This document shows, in pieces, positions 5,937 to 10,984 of a stretch of DNA of 10,984 nucleotides; position 1 is the stretch's first letter, and each line of letters opens with the position of its first letter. This DNA is from Bacillota bacterium (GTDB taxonomy: Bacteria; Bacillota; Clostridia; Peptostreptococcales; Anaerovoracaceae): positions 1 to 10,984 of the forward strand of contig JAFZRK010000076.1 in NCBI GenBank assembly GCA_017619905.1. The letters run 5' to 3'. A program made the translations under genes and the position numbers. A model generated the notes under the pieces. The model worked only from the letters and a program-made list of their open reading frames with translations, ran no database searches and was not told the DNA's origin.

Positions 5937-7205
5937 TTACAGTGCGCGGGCTACGAGGTCGATAATGTCGATGACTTCGATCGGCTTACCGTTCTCGTCC
6001 ACTGCGTTCTTGAAGTTGGCCTCGCACCACGGGCAAGCCGTTACGAGAGCGTCCGCTCCGGTGCTGTTGGCTTCCGTGATACGCTCGCTGGCTGTTGCCT
6101 GGGACATCTCCGGATTGGTGATCTGGACGTTTGCTCCGGCTCCGCAGCAGAGCGAGTACTCGCGGATCCTTTCCATCTCTGCCAGGGTGACGCCGGGGAT
6201 GGCCTTTATGACGTCGCGCGGAGCGTCGTAGATTCCGTAGACGCCCATTCTGCGAGGTCTTCTGGGTTCCCAGGTAACTACCTGGTTCATGATCTTCTTC
6301 TCTTCGCCGTCCCAGGGAACGTAGGGCTCGCCCTGACGTCCCAGATGGCACGGATCGTGATAAGTTACGACCATGTCGAGGCTCTTCTTGAACTTTATCT
6401 TCTTTTCCTTGATGAGCTTGTCGAGATACTCCGTGATGTGCAGGACTTCGACGTTGAAGCCGCGCTTTGCGTACAGAGTCTTGAAAGCGTTGTAGCAGTC
6501 CGCGCAGGGGGTGACTATGGTCTTAACGCCCTTTGCGTTGAACGCCTTGATGTTGGCGTCCGCTCTCTTGCCGAACTCATCGAAGAAGCCCATCTGATAT
6601 GCTCTGCCTGCGCAGCACATATCAAGGTCGCCCATGTAGCCGAGCTTTACGCCGGCGGCGATGAGGGTCTGGGCGGCCTTCTTTGCGTAAGCGGCAAGGT
6701 CCTTGTCATAGCTGTACTTGCAGCCGGGGAAGAACACCACTTCGGCGTCCTTTGCCCACTTGATGCCCTTTGCCCAGTCGGCTCTCTTGGCCTTCTTGGC
6801 GCCGCGGATGAGGGTGGCTTCCTTCTTCAGGGAGTCGATCATCTCTTTCTGCTCGGGGGAGGCGAAGCCCTTCTTGACGGCTTCGTTCTTGAGCTCTAAG
6901 CAGTAGTCGAGTCCTTCGAGGTTGAACCTGGTGATCTTGCAGGTAACGTCGCAGGCGCCGCACGCGGTGCAGGACTGAACGGCGTTGAGCCATTCCGGAG
7001 AAGACTTGAAATTGTAGTCTCCGGTCATGTATGCCTGGCCGACCATGTACTTTCCGCGCAGGGAGTACATATGCCACTGATAATACAAGTTGGTGGGGCA
7101 GTTCTCGCCGAAGCGCTGGGACTGGATCTTATCGAACGGGATCCACTTGCAGCCGAGGCAGTTGGAGCAGCGCTCCATCATCGGTATGAAATCTTTTAAT
7201 GCCAT
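5937..7205 (-). CDS. GlcF/HdrD-like (Fe-S)-binding protein with two CCG domains
   Basis: A 422-residue electron-transfer subunit. The N-terminal part binds two [4Fe-4S] clusters. One site is CxxCxxC (C13, C16, C19) with C36 followed by proline as likely fourth ligand; the other is CTACGACDVTC (C79, C82, C85, C89). Two cysteine-rich CCG domains follow. The first has C162 (FFPGC), C197-C198 (DMCCAG) and C234/C237 (TPCADC). The second has C286 (HDPCHLGR), C353-C354 (SLCCGAG) and C391/C394 (ACPWC). This architecture is that of GlcF and the heterodisulfide reductase HdrD/B group. It would carry electrons from the flavoproteins to a quinone, disulfide or ferredoxin-type acceptor. No transmembrane segment is visible. 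The ATG at 7205 has an AAAGGGGAG ribosome site. The gene sits between two flavoprotein genes with gaps of 16 and 12 nt, strong evidence for one complex. Confidence 0.9.
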   Translation of the reverse strand: MALKDFIPMMERCSNCLGCKWIPFDKIQSQRFGENCPTNLYYQWHMYSLRGKYMVGQAYMTGDYNFKSSPEWLNAVQSCTACGACDVTCKITRFNLEGLDYCLELKNEAVKKGFASPEQKEMIDSLKKEATLIRGAKKAKRADWAKGIKWAKDAEVVFFPGCKYSYDKDLAAYAKKAAQTLIAAGVKLGYMGDLDMCCAGRAYQMGFFDEFGKRADANIKAFNAKGVKTIVTPCADCYNAFKTLYAKRGFNVEVLHITEYLDKLIKEKKIKFKKSLDMVVTYHDPCHLGRQGEPYVPWDGEEKKIMNQVVTWEPRRPRRMGVYGIYDAPRDVIKAIPGVTLAEMERIREYSLCCGAGANVQITNPEMSQATASERITEANSTGADALVTACPWCEANFKNAVDENGKPIEVIDIIDLVARAL

Positions 7206-7221
7206 TATTGTCTCCCCTTTC

Positions 7222-8700
7222 TTAAATCGTTAACTTGCCGGGGTTGAGAAGGCCCTTGGGATCGAAGATGTCCTTGAGGCGCTTGAGAGCGGTGTAGCCC
7301 ATGGCATCCTTGTTGAGCTGGATGCGGGCGCACGGTCCGTAAGGTCTTGCGTAGTAAGCGCCGGCCTGAGCCAGTTCAACGCATGCTCTCTCGTAGAGCT
7401 CCTTGACGAGCTTGGTCTCCTTGGCGGAGGCGGGATCGTAAGGAAGCGTGAAGCATACGTGATAAGCGGATCCGTAGTGGATCGGCTGGACGTATACGCC
7501 TATGTCCGACACAGGATATCCGACCTTGGCGGCAATGCCTGCCATCTTGTCGATGAACATGGCGGTGTCGTCGATCTTGCTGAGGAAGAAGATCTCCTGG
7601 AACGCGCCCTTGTAGGTCTCTTTCCAGAACTTCTTGGCCGGGGAAGGAGTGATGGCCTTCTTGTACAGAGCGGTGGCGGTGACGCTGCCGATGGAGTTGA
7701 CGGGAACGAGTCCTCTCTTCTGAGCGAACTCCTTGATGTCAGCTTCCTGCTGAGCGCACTTTTCCTGAGGCAGAAGCTCTCTTCCGCCTACGCCTACGAA
7801 TACTGCCCATGCGGGGAGCTCCTTCTTGAGAGCTTCGATCTCGGCCGGGGTCTCGCCCATGAGGTTGGCGATCTGGGCCTTGTTCAGGATGAAGAGCTCG
7901 TCGGAGAAGCGTACATGGATGACGTCCCATACGAAGTCGAGCAGGTCCTTCTCAGCTTCAGCGGTGACGAAGAAGCACTTGTGCGCCTGATGAGCAAGCT
8001 CGCAGCGGACGGACGCCCACGTTACGATGCCCATGGTTCCCTGGGACTGGGTGAGCAGACGGTAGAAGTCGAGCATCATCGGTCCGAGCGGGCTGACCTG
8101 CCACTTCTCCTGCTCCCACTGCTTTTCGAGGGATCCGACAGGGCCGCCGTTTGCGGCGTCGCCTGTGTACATGCGGTTGCCGTCGCCCCAGGTGACTTCC
8201 ACGCAGCGGAAGGGCTCCGTGTAAGAGAAGCCGTGGGAGGCGTTGAGTCTGGGCTCAACGTCCATAACGTCTGCCAGAACAGACTTGGTGTCCTTGGGAG
8301 CCAGGGTGTACGCGAAGTGCATTCCCTTCCTTGCGAGCGCCTTCTGGAACTGTCCGTAAGTGACGCCGGGCTCGATGACTGCCATTCTGTGCTGTTTGTT
8401 GATGCTGAGGATCTTGTTCATTCCGGACAGATCTACGATGACTGCGCCGGGAACGGACGGAACGGTGTCTCCTCTGTAGTGGGGAGCACCGGAGCTGACA
8501 GGAATGATGGGGAACTCCTTCTCGTTGGCGAGATTTACGAGTGCCTCTACCTGGTCAGCGTTCTTCGCCTTTACGACGAAGATCGGAGCAATTGCCTTAG
8601 CAAAGCTCTTGTCGCTCGCGTAAGCGGCAAGGTCTGCTTCCTTGTCGGAAACATTAGCAGCGCCAAAGATCTTCTCCAGTTCAGCCTTGAGTTTAACCAC
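7222..8700 (-). CDS. GlcD-like FAD-binding oxidoreductase (first flavoprotein)
   Basis: A 492-residue protein, close to the length of E. coli GlcD. The FAD-binding domain covers about residues 36-230: PIFVVKAKNADQVEALVNLA, then GAVIVDLSGMNKI, MAVIEPGVTYGQFQKAL, and SQGTMGIVTWASVRCE (219-234). The C-terminal FAD-oxidase domain ends with the family signature LKRLKDIFDPKGLLNPGKLTI. The stretch PVSSGAPHYRGDTVP (67-81) stands where GlcD proteins carry a GAG-type loop, so this is a divergent branch. The start is GTG at 8700 with a perfect AGGAGG 7 nt upstream; no in-frame ATG fits as well. It is the first enzyme gene of the operon, behind a promoter with an inverted repeat. Expected role: flavin oxidation of a 2-hydroxy acid or alcohol, passing electrons to the Fe-S protein. 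D-lactate or glycolate are family-based guesses only. Confidence 0.86.
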   Translation of the reverse strand: MVKLKAELEKIFGAANVSDKEADLAAYASDKSFAKAIAPIFVVKAKNADQVEALVNLANEKEFPIIPVSSGAPHYRGDTVPSVPGAVIVDLSGMNKILSINKQHRMAVIEPGVTYGQFQKALARKGMHFAYTLAPKDTKSVLADVMDVEPRLNASHGFSYTEPFRCVEVTWGDGNRMYTGDAANGGPVGSLEKQWEQEKWQVSPLGPMMLDFYRLLTQSQGTMGIVTWASVRCELAHQAHKCFFVTAEAEKDLLDFVWDVIHVRFSDELFILNKAQIANLMGETPAEIEALKKELPAWAVFVGVGGRELLPQEKCAQQEADIKEFAQKRGLVPVNSIGSVTATALYKKAITPSPAKKFWKETYKGAFQEIFFLSKIDDTAMFIDKMAGIAAKVGYPVSDIGVYVQPIHYGSAYHVCFTLPYDPASAKETKLVKELYERACVELAQAGAYYARPYGPCARIQLNKDAMGYTALKRLKDIFDPKGLLNPGKLTI

Positions 8701-8734
8701 GCGATTACCTCCTTTGGAATGCTGGATAAATAGA

Positions 8735-8763
8735 TTTATAAAACAAACGACCTTCGTTTATTC
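8735..8763 (-). promoter_or_regulatory. Possible promoter of the flavoprotein/Fe-S operon
   Basis: A -10 box TATAAA (8735-8740) lies 34 nt ahead of the GTG start. At 17-bp spacing the -35 region reads GAATAA, a poor match, so this promoter is weak or needs help. The region also includes the inverted repeat at 8745-8759. Some transcription may come from the upstream tetR promoter, since no terminator separates the two genes. Confidence 0.45.
8745..8759. promoter_or_regulatory. Candidate operator of the second TetR, AAACGA-N3-TCGTTT
   Basis: Perfect 6-bp inverted arms around CCT, placed in the spacer just upstream of the TATAAA box. Flanking bases extend the symmetry after one mismatched pair. 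A partly matching sequence (10 of 15 bases) overlaps the -10 box of the tetR gene at 9383-9397. Binding by the neighbouring TetR protein is inferred. Confidence 0.58.
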
Positions 8764-8777
8764 CCGCAAAAAACGGA

Positions 8778-9347
8778 CTAGAACGCCTTCAGCGCCAGTC
8801 CGATGTATCTGACTATCTGATCCTCCAGATCATAATTGCCTTCCAGTACGCACCAGCTGTAGCAGCAGCCGCGGGCCGCCGTAAACAGATAGTCCACCAT
8901 CTCGTCCGCGGAGAGGTCCGTGTCCAGTTCGCGCGCCGAGATTCCTGCGGCGATGACATCCGCCAGGACCTTCTGCATGGGTCTCTTCTTGGCGAACCAG
9001 AGGTTCTCCGGGTTGAAGAGGACTCTGAGAAGATCTACTCCTGTCTCCATGTTAAGACGCGCGTAGCAGCGGAAGAAATCCACTATGCGCTCTTTTGCGT
9101 TGCTGCCGCTGATCTTTACGGCAACGGTCTCGGAGAAGTAATCGTCGGCTTGTTTGTAGATGTCCAGGAACAGGTCTGTCTTGGAAGGGAAATAGCTGTA
9201 AAATGTGCCTACGGAGATATCCGCCTTGGAGCAGATGTCGCGGACGGTGGTGTTCTGGTAACCGTTGCGCTTCATGAGTTCCAGGGAAATATCACGAACA
9301 TGCTCTCTGGTCTTCTGCGCTTTTTTGCTAAGCAGCGGGCTGTTCAA
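8778..9347 (-). CDS. TetR/AcrR-family transcriptional regulator of the redox operon
   Basis: A 189-residue TetR-type repressor. The DNA-binding domain has its helix-turn-helix at about residues 33-53 (TTVRDICSKADISVGTFYSYF), followed by PSKTDLFLDIY. The C-terminal helical domain carries no identifiable ligand motif. The start is TTG at 9347: a perfect AGGAGG (9354-9359) sits 6 nt upstream, and the next in-frame ATG (residue 25) would cut into the DNA-binding domain. It lies 77 nt upstream of the flavoprotein operon on the same strand and is probably co-transcribed in part. It likely controls that operon through the inverted repeat at 8745-8759 and itself through a related site. The effector may be a pathway substrate or acyl-CoA, which is inference. 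Confidence 0.9.
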   Translation of the reverse strand: MNSPLLSKKAQKTREHVRDISLELMKRNGYQNTTVRDICSKADISVGTFYSYFPSKTDLFLDIYKQADDYFSETVAVKISGSNAKERIVDFFRCYARLNMETGVDLLRVLFNPENLWFAKKRPMQKVLADVIAAGISARELDTDLSADEMVDYLFTAARGCCYSWCVLEGNYDLEDQIVRYIGLALKAF

Positions 9348-9379
9348 ACGGTACCTCCTAAATGACTTTCAGCATAAAA

Positions 9380-9408
9380 AGTATAACACGTTCGGTTCTA
9401 AAATTAAA
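9380..9408 (-). promoter_or_regulatory. Extended -10 promoter of the second tetR gene
   Basis: On the minus strand TGTTATACT gives a TG-N-TATACT extended -10 (hexamer at 9380-9385), 17 bp from a weak -35 TTTAAT (9403-9408). The TG extension can make up for the poor -35 box. The predicted start near 9373 leaves a short leader before the AGGAGG and TTG start. Confidence 0.6.
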
Positions 9409-9511
9409 GGGGTGCCATTGACAAAAACACCAAAAATACACCTTATTCTTTGGCAAAAAAATAACATTAGTGGATACCGCAAAAAGACCCCCAACAGATA
9501 GTGGTTCAAGC

Positions 9512-9542
9512 AAAAAAACCGGAAGACCGACCGGTCCTCCGG
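9512..9542 (-). terminator. Strong intrinsic terminator after the STAS-phosphotransferase gene
   Basis: On the minus strand CCGGAGGACC, a 4-nt loop GGTC, and GGTCTTCCGG form a 10-bp stem with a single G-T wobble, followed directly by seven T residues. It ends the operon and separates it from the second tetR gene. Confidence 0.9.
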
Positions 9543-9544
9543 GT

Positions 9545-9566
9545 AAAAATATGCCGATAGATCGGC
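9545..9566 (-). terminator. Additional hairpin with T-rich tail upstream of the main terminator
   Basis: GCCGAT (9553-9558) pairs with ATCGGC (9561-9566); on the minus strand ATATTTTT follows. The loop is very small unless the inner pair opens to give a 4-nt loop. It lies between the gene's stop and the stronger terminator, making a tandem arrangement. An adjoining 10-bp palindrome GCGGATCCGC is at 9565-9574. Confidence 0.5.
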
Positions 9567-9587
9567 GGATCCGCAGACAGAAAACAG

Positions 9588-10775
9588 CTAGAAAGTAAGC
9601 GTGTCTATCTTGGGCAGGAGCTCGGTAAAACGCTTCCTGCAGAACTCGCAGAAAGTCCTTCCCTCTTCCGTGTCAAGGCCCATGCGGCGTATGCTCCTGC
9701 GCATCATGCGGGTGATGCCCACGAGCTCGGCTTTGTCCTCCACGTCCTTAAGGACGGCCTCGTCCTCCGTGCCCAGGTAGAGCTTCAGCATCTTGCCCCA
9801 GAGCTCTTTGGCCGTATCGTAGGGGATGCCCAGGAAGCCCTGCACCACGCTGCGGTCCACGGAGCTGTAGCCCACGTAGGCGTTGCGCATGCAGGCCAGC
9901 TCAAATATGGGATGTCCGTGGCAGATCGTATCCATGTCGATGAGGATGCTCTCGCCGTTCTGATACATTACGTTCTTAAGATGATAGTCGCCGTGGAGCA
10001 TGTGGTCGTCGTCCGGGACGGCCTTTATCAGCGCGCAGAGCTTCTCCCACTGGTCCGCAGGCAGGTAGTCCTTAAGGTAATCGGCCCAGCCCGCTGCCAC
10101 GGCCTTCATGTCCGGCATGGTCTTAGGATCCACCTTGGTGGCGTGTATGGTCTTGAGAAGCTCGATGCTCATGGACGCTATCTCGTCCACGGTCTTTTCG
10201 CCCTTTATAAGAAGCTTCGCGAAGCTGTCGGCGTTCAGCATCTCGAATACGGAGCCGTAGCTGCCGTCTTCCACGCGTACCACGTCGTAGGGGATGGCGG
10301 TGGGTATGCCAAGCACGAACGCCGTCCTGGCGAGCTCGCGCTCCCTGTGTATGTCGTCCAGGGAGTCCGGATCCAGGTAGACCTTTACTATGGTGTCCGG
10401 GTCTATGCGGTAGACCTTGCCGTTGGCGCCTTGGCCTATCACCTCGCAGCCCTCCACGGACAGCACTCTGTAGGCCTTCTGAACGTCCATCATCTCCGTG
10501 AAACCGGTCATGTCGAATATCTCGTAGACCTCGGTGGAAACGTTTGTCAGGCAGGTGTCTGGAATGGCTTTCTTAAGGCGCAGTATCACGCGCAGACCGG
10601 CGCTGGAAATGTACGACAGATCCGCGCAGTCCACTGTTACCTTGCTGAAGCTGCCGCTCTCCCTGGCGGCGGTGATCGCCTGTTCCGCGGCTGCGGCGTT
10701 GGACGAATCTATGTGGCCGCTCAGCTCTATTACGAGCGCGTCTCCGTCTGCTCTGTATTTTACGTTCTCCATCAT
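9588..10775 (-). CDS. STAS domain fused to an aminoglycoside-phosphotransferase-fold kinase
   Basis: A 395-residue two-domain protein. Residues about 1-105 are a STAS (anti-sigma-factor antagonist) domain; LSYISSAGLRVIL (53-65) aligns with the FMDSSGLGVIL motif of SpoIIAA, which places the phosphorylatable serine at S58. Residues about 110-395 have a choline/aminoglycoside kinase fold: a glycine-rich loop GQGANGKVY (114-122), K131 in IVKVY, catalytic HGDYHLKN (261-268; D263, N268) and metal-binding ILIDMDT (D280). The kinase part recalls the APH-like family TIGR02172, from memory. The substrate is unknown. GGAGG precedes two consecutive ATGs by 4 and 7 nt, so the second, at 10772, may be the real start. 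The gene lies 53 nt downstream of an RsbW-like kinase, its likely regulator. It may be a phosphotransferase whose activity is switched by STAS phosphorylation. Confidence 0.88.
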   Translation of the reverse strand: MMENVKYRADGDALVIELSGHIDSSNAAAAEQAITAARESGSFSKVTVDCADLSYISSAGLRVILRLKKAIPDTCLTNVSTEVYEIFDMTGFTEMMDVQKAYRVLSVEGCEVIGQGANGKVYRIDPDTIVKVYLDPDSLDDIHRERELARTAFVLGIPTAIPYDVVRVEDGSYGSVFEMLNADSFAKLLIKGEKTVDEIASMSIELLKTIHATKVDPKTMPDMKAVAAGWADYLKDYLPADQWEKLCALIKAVPDDDHMLHGDYHLKNVMYQNGESILIDMDTICHGHPIFELACMRNAYVGYSSVDRSVVQGFLGIPYDTAKELWGKMLKLYLGTEDEAVLKDVEDKAELVGITRMMRRSIRRMGLDTEEGRTFCEFCRKRFTELLPKIDTLTF

Positions 10776-10828
10776 TAGACCTCCCCGGAAACCCGGATCT
10801 GTTCGTTAAGACCTGTCAGCGGTCTGAG

Positions 10829-10984
10829 TTAAAACTGTTTCTTTATCGTCAGGATGTTGCGGCCGTCCTCGTACCTGTACTGCATGTCGTCCATGGTCTG
10901 CTTCACTATGAAGATCCCGAGGCCGCCTATCTTGCGCTCATCCGCCGACAGCGTGGTGTCCGGTTCCGCCGCCATGAGCGGATC
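10829..10984 (-). CDS. RsbW/SpoIIAB-like anti-sigma serine kinase, C-terminal part
   Basis: The last 51 residues of a protein that begins beyond the right edge. KIGGLGIFIVKQTMDDMQYR matches the G2-type ATP-binding segment (GGxGIFIVKxxMD) of HATPase_c_2 anti-sigma kinases, followed by the terminal strand GRNILTIKK. Such proteins phosphorylate a STAS-domain partner on serine and hold or release a target according to that state. The stop is TAA at 10829-10831. It directly precedes the STAS-phosphotransferase gene on the same strand, which supports a kinase/STAS partner pair. The sigma-binding and N-terminal ATP-binding parts are not visible, so it could serve a non-sigma target. Confidence 0.83.
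   Translation of the reverse strand, partial: DPLMAAEPDTTLSADERKIGGLGIFIVKQTMDDMQYRYEDGRNILTIKKQF

Noticed and set aside
7459..8733. A 424-codon plus-strand open frame opposite the first flavoprotein
   Set aside because: Antisense shadow with no family resemblance; the minus-strand protein has the full GlcD C-terminal signature.
9418..9446. A perfect TTGACA on the plus strand in the gap between the second tetR and the STAS gene
   Set aside because: The best -10 candidate (TTATTC) is 19 bp away and poor, and no plausible plus-strand gene follows.
9912..10778. A plus-strand open frame opposite the STAS-phosphotransferase gene
   Set aside because: No domain similarity, and the opposite strand encodes intact STAS and kinase motifs.

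Overview
The window most likely comes from an anaerobic Gram-positive bacterium of the Clostridia (Bacillota). The evidence is the strong AGGAGG-type ribosome sites, consensus-like promoters in AT-rich gaps, a GH25 lysozyme with choline-binding-type repeats, an RsbW/SpoIIAB-like kinase next to a STAS protein, and CoA-transferase and CoA-acylating dehydrogenase chemistry. I cannot name the species. All genes are on the minus strand except the first TetR regulator. No tRNA, rRNA, CRISPR array or insertion sequence was seen.

Left end (1-1132): the start of a family III (CaiB/BaiF) CoA-transferase runs off the left edge. It is divergent from a TetR-family regulator (495-1073). The gap between them holds two copies of TAGAAT-N2-ATTCTA. 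One covers the expected transcription start of the CoA-transferase and the other the -10 box of the regulator, so one repressor probably controls both genes.

1104-2653: a secreted GH25 lysozyme with seven exact 20-residue wall-binding repeats. It has its own promoter and is flanked by hairpins, so it looks like an independent unit.

2706-9347: a redox locus read right to left. A TetR regulator (TTG start) is followed by a GlcD-like flavoprotein (GTG start), a GlcF/HdrD-like iron-sulfur protein, a second and larger GlcD-like flavoprotein, and an AdhE-type CoA-acylating aldehyde dehydrogenase. The first three enzyme genes are tightly packed (gaps of 16 and 12 nt) and resemble the GlcD/GlcE/GlcF composition of glycolate oxidase. 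The dehydrogenase is set off by 114 nt holding a strong hairpin and a possible promoter of its own. The likely theme is oxidation of an alcohol or 2-hydroxy acid with electron transfer through Fe-S clusters, linked to aldehyde/acyl-CoA interconversion. The substrate cannot be read from the sequence. Both flavoproteins lack the usual glycine-rich FAD loop wording, so they belong to a divergent branch.

Right end (9512-10984): the C-terminus of an RsbW-like anti-sigma kinase is followed by an unusual fusion of a STAS domain (anti-anti-sigma type) to an aminoglycoside-phosphotransferase/choline-kinase-fold domain, closed by a strong terminator. This pair suggests a partner switch coupled to a phosphotransferase. 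It and the two-flavoprotein locus are the most interesting parts of the window.
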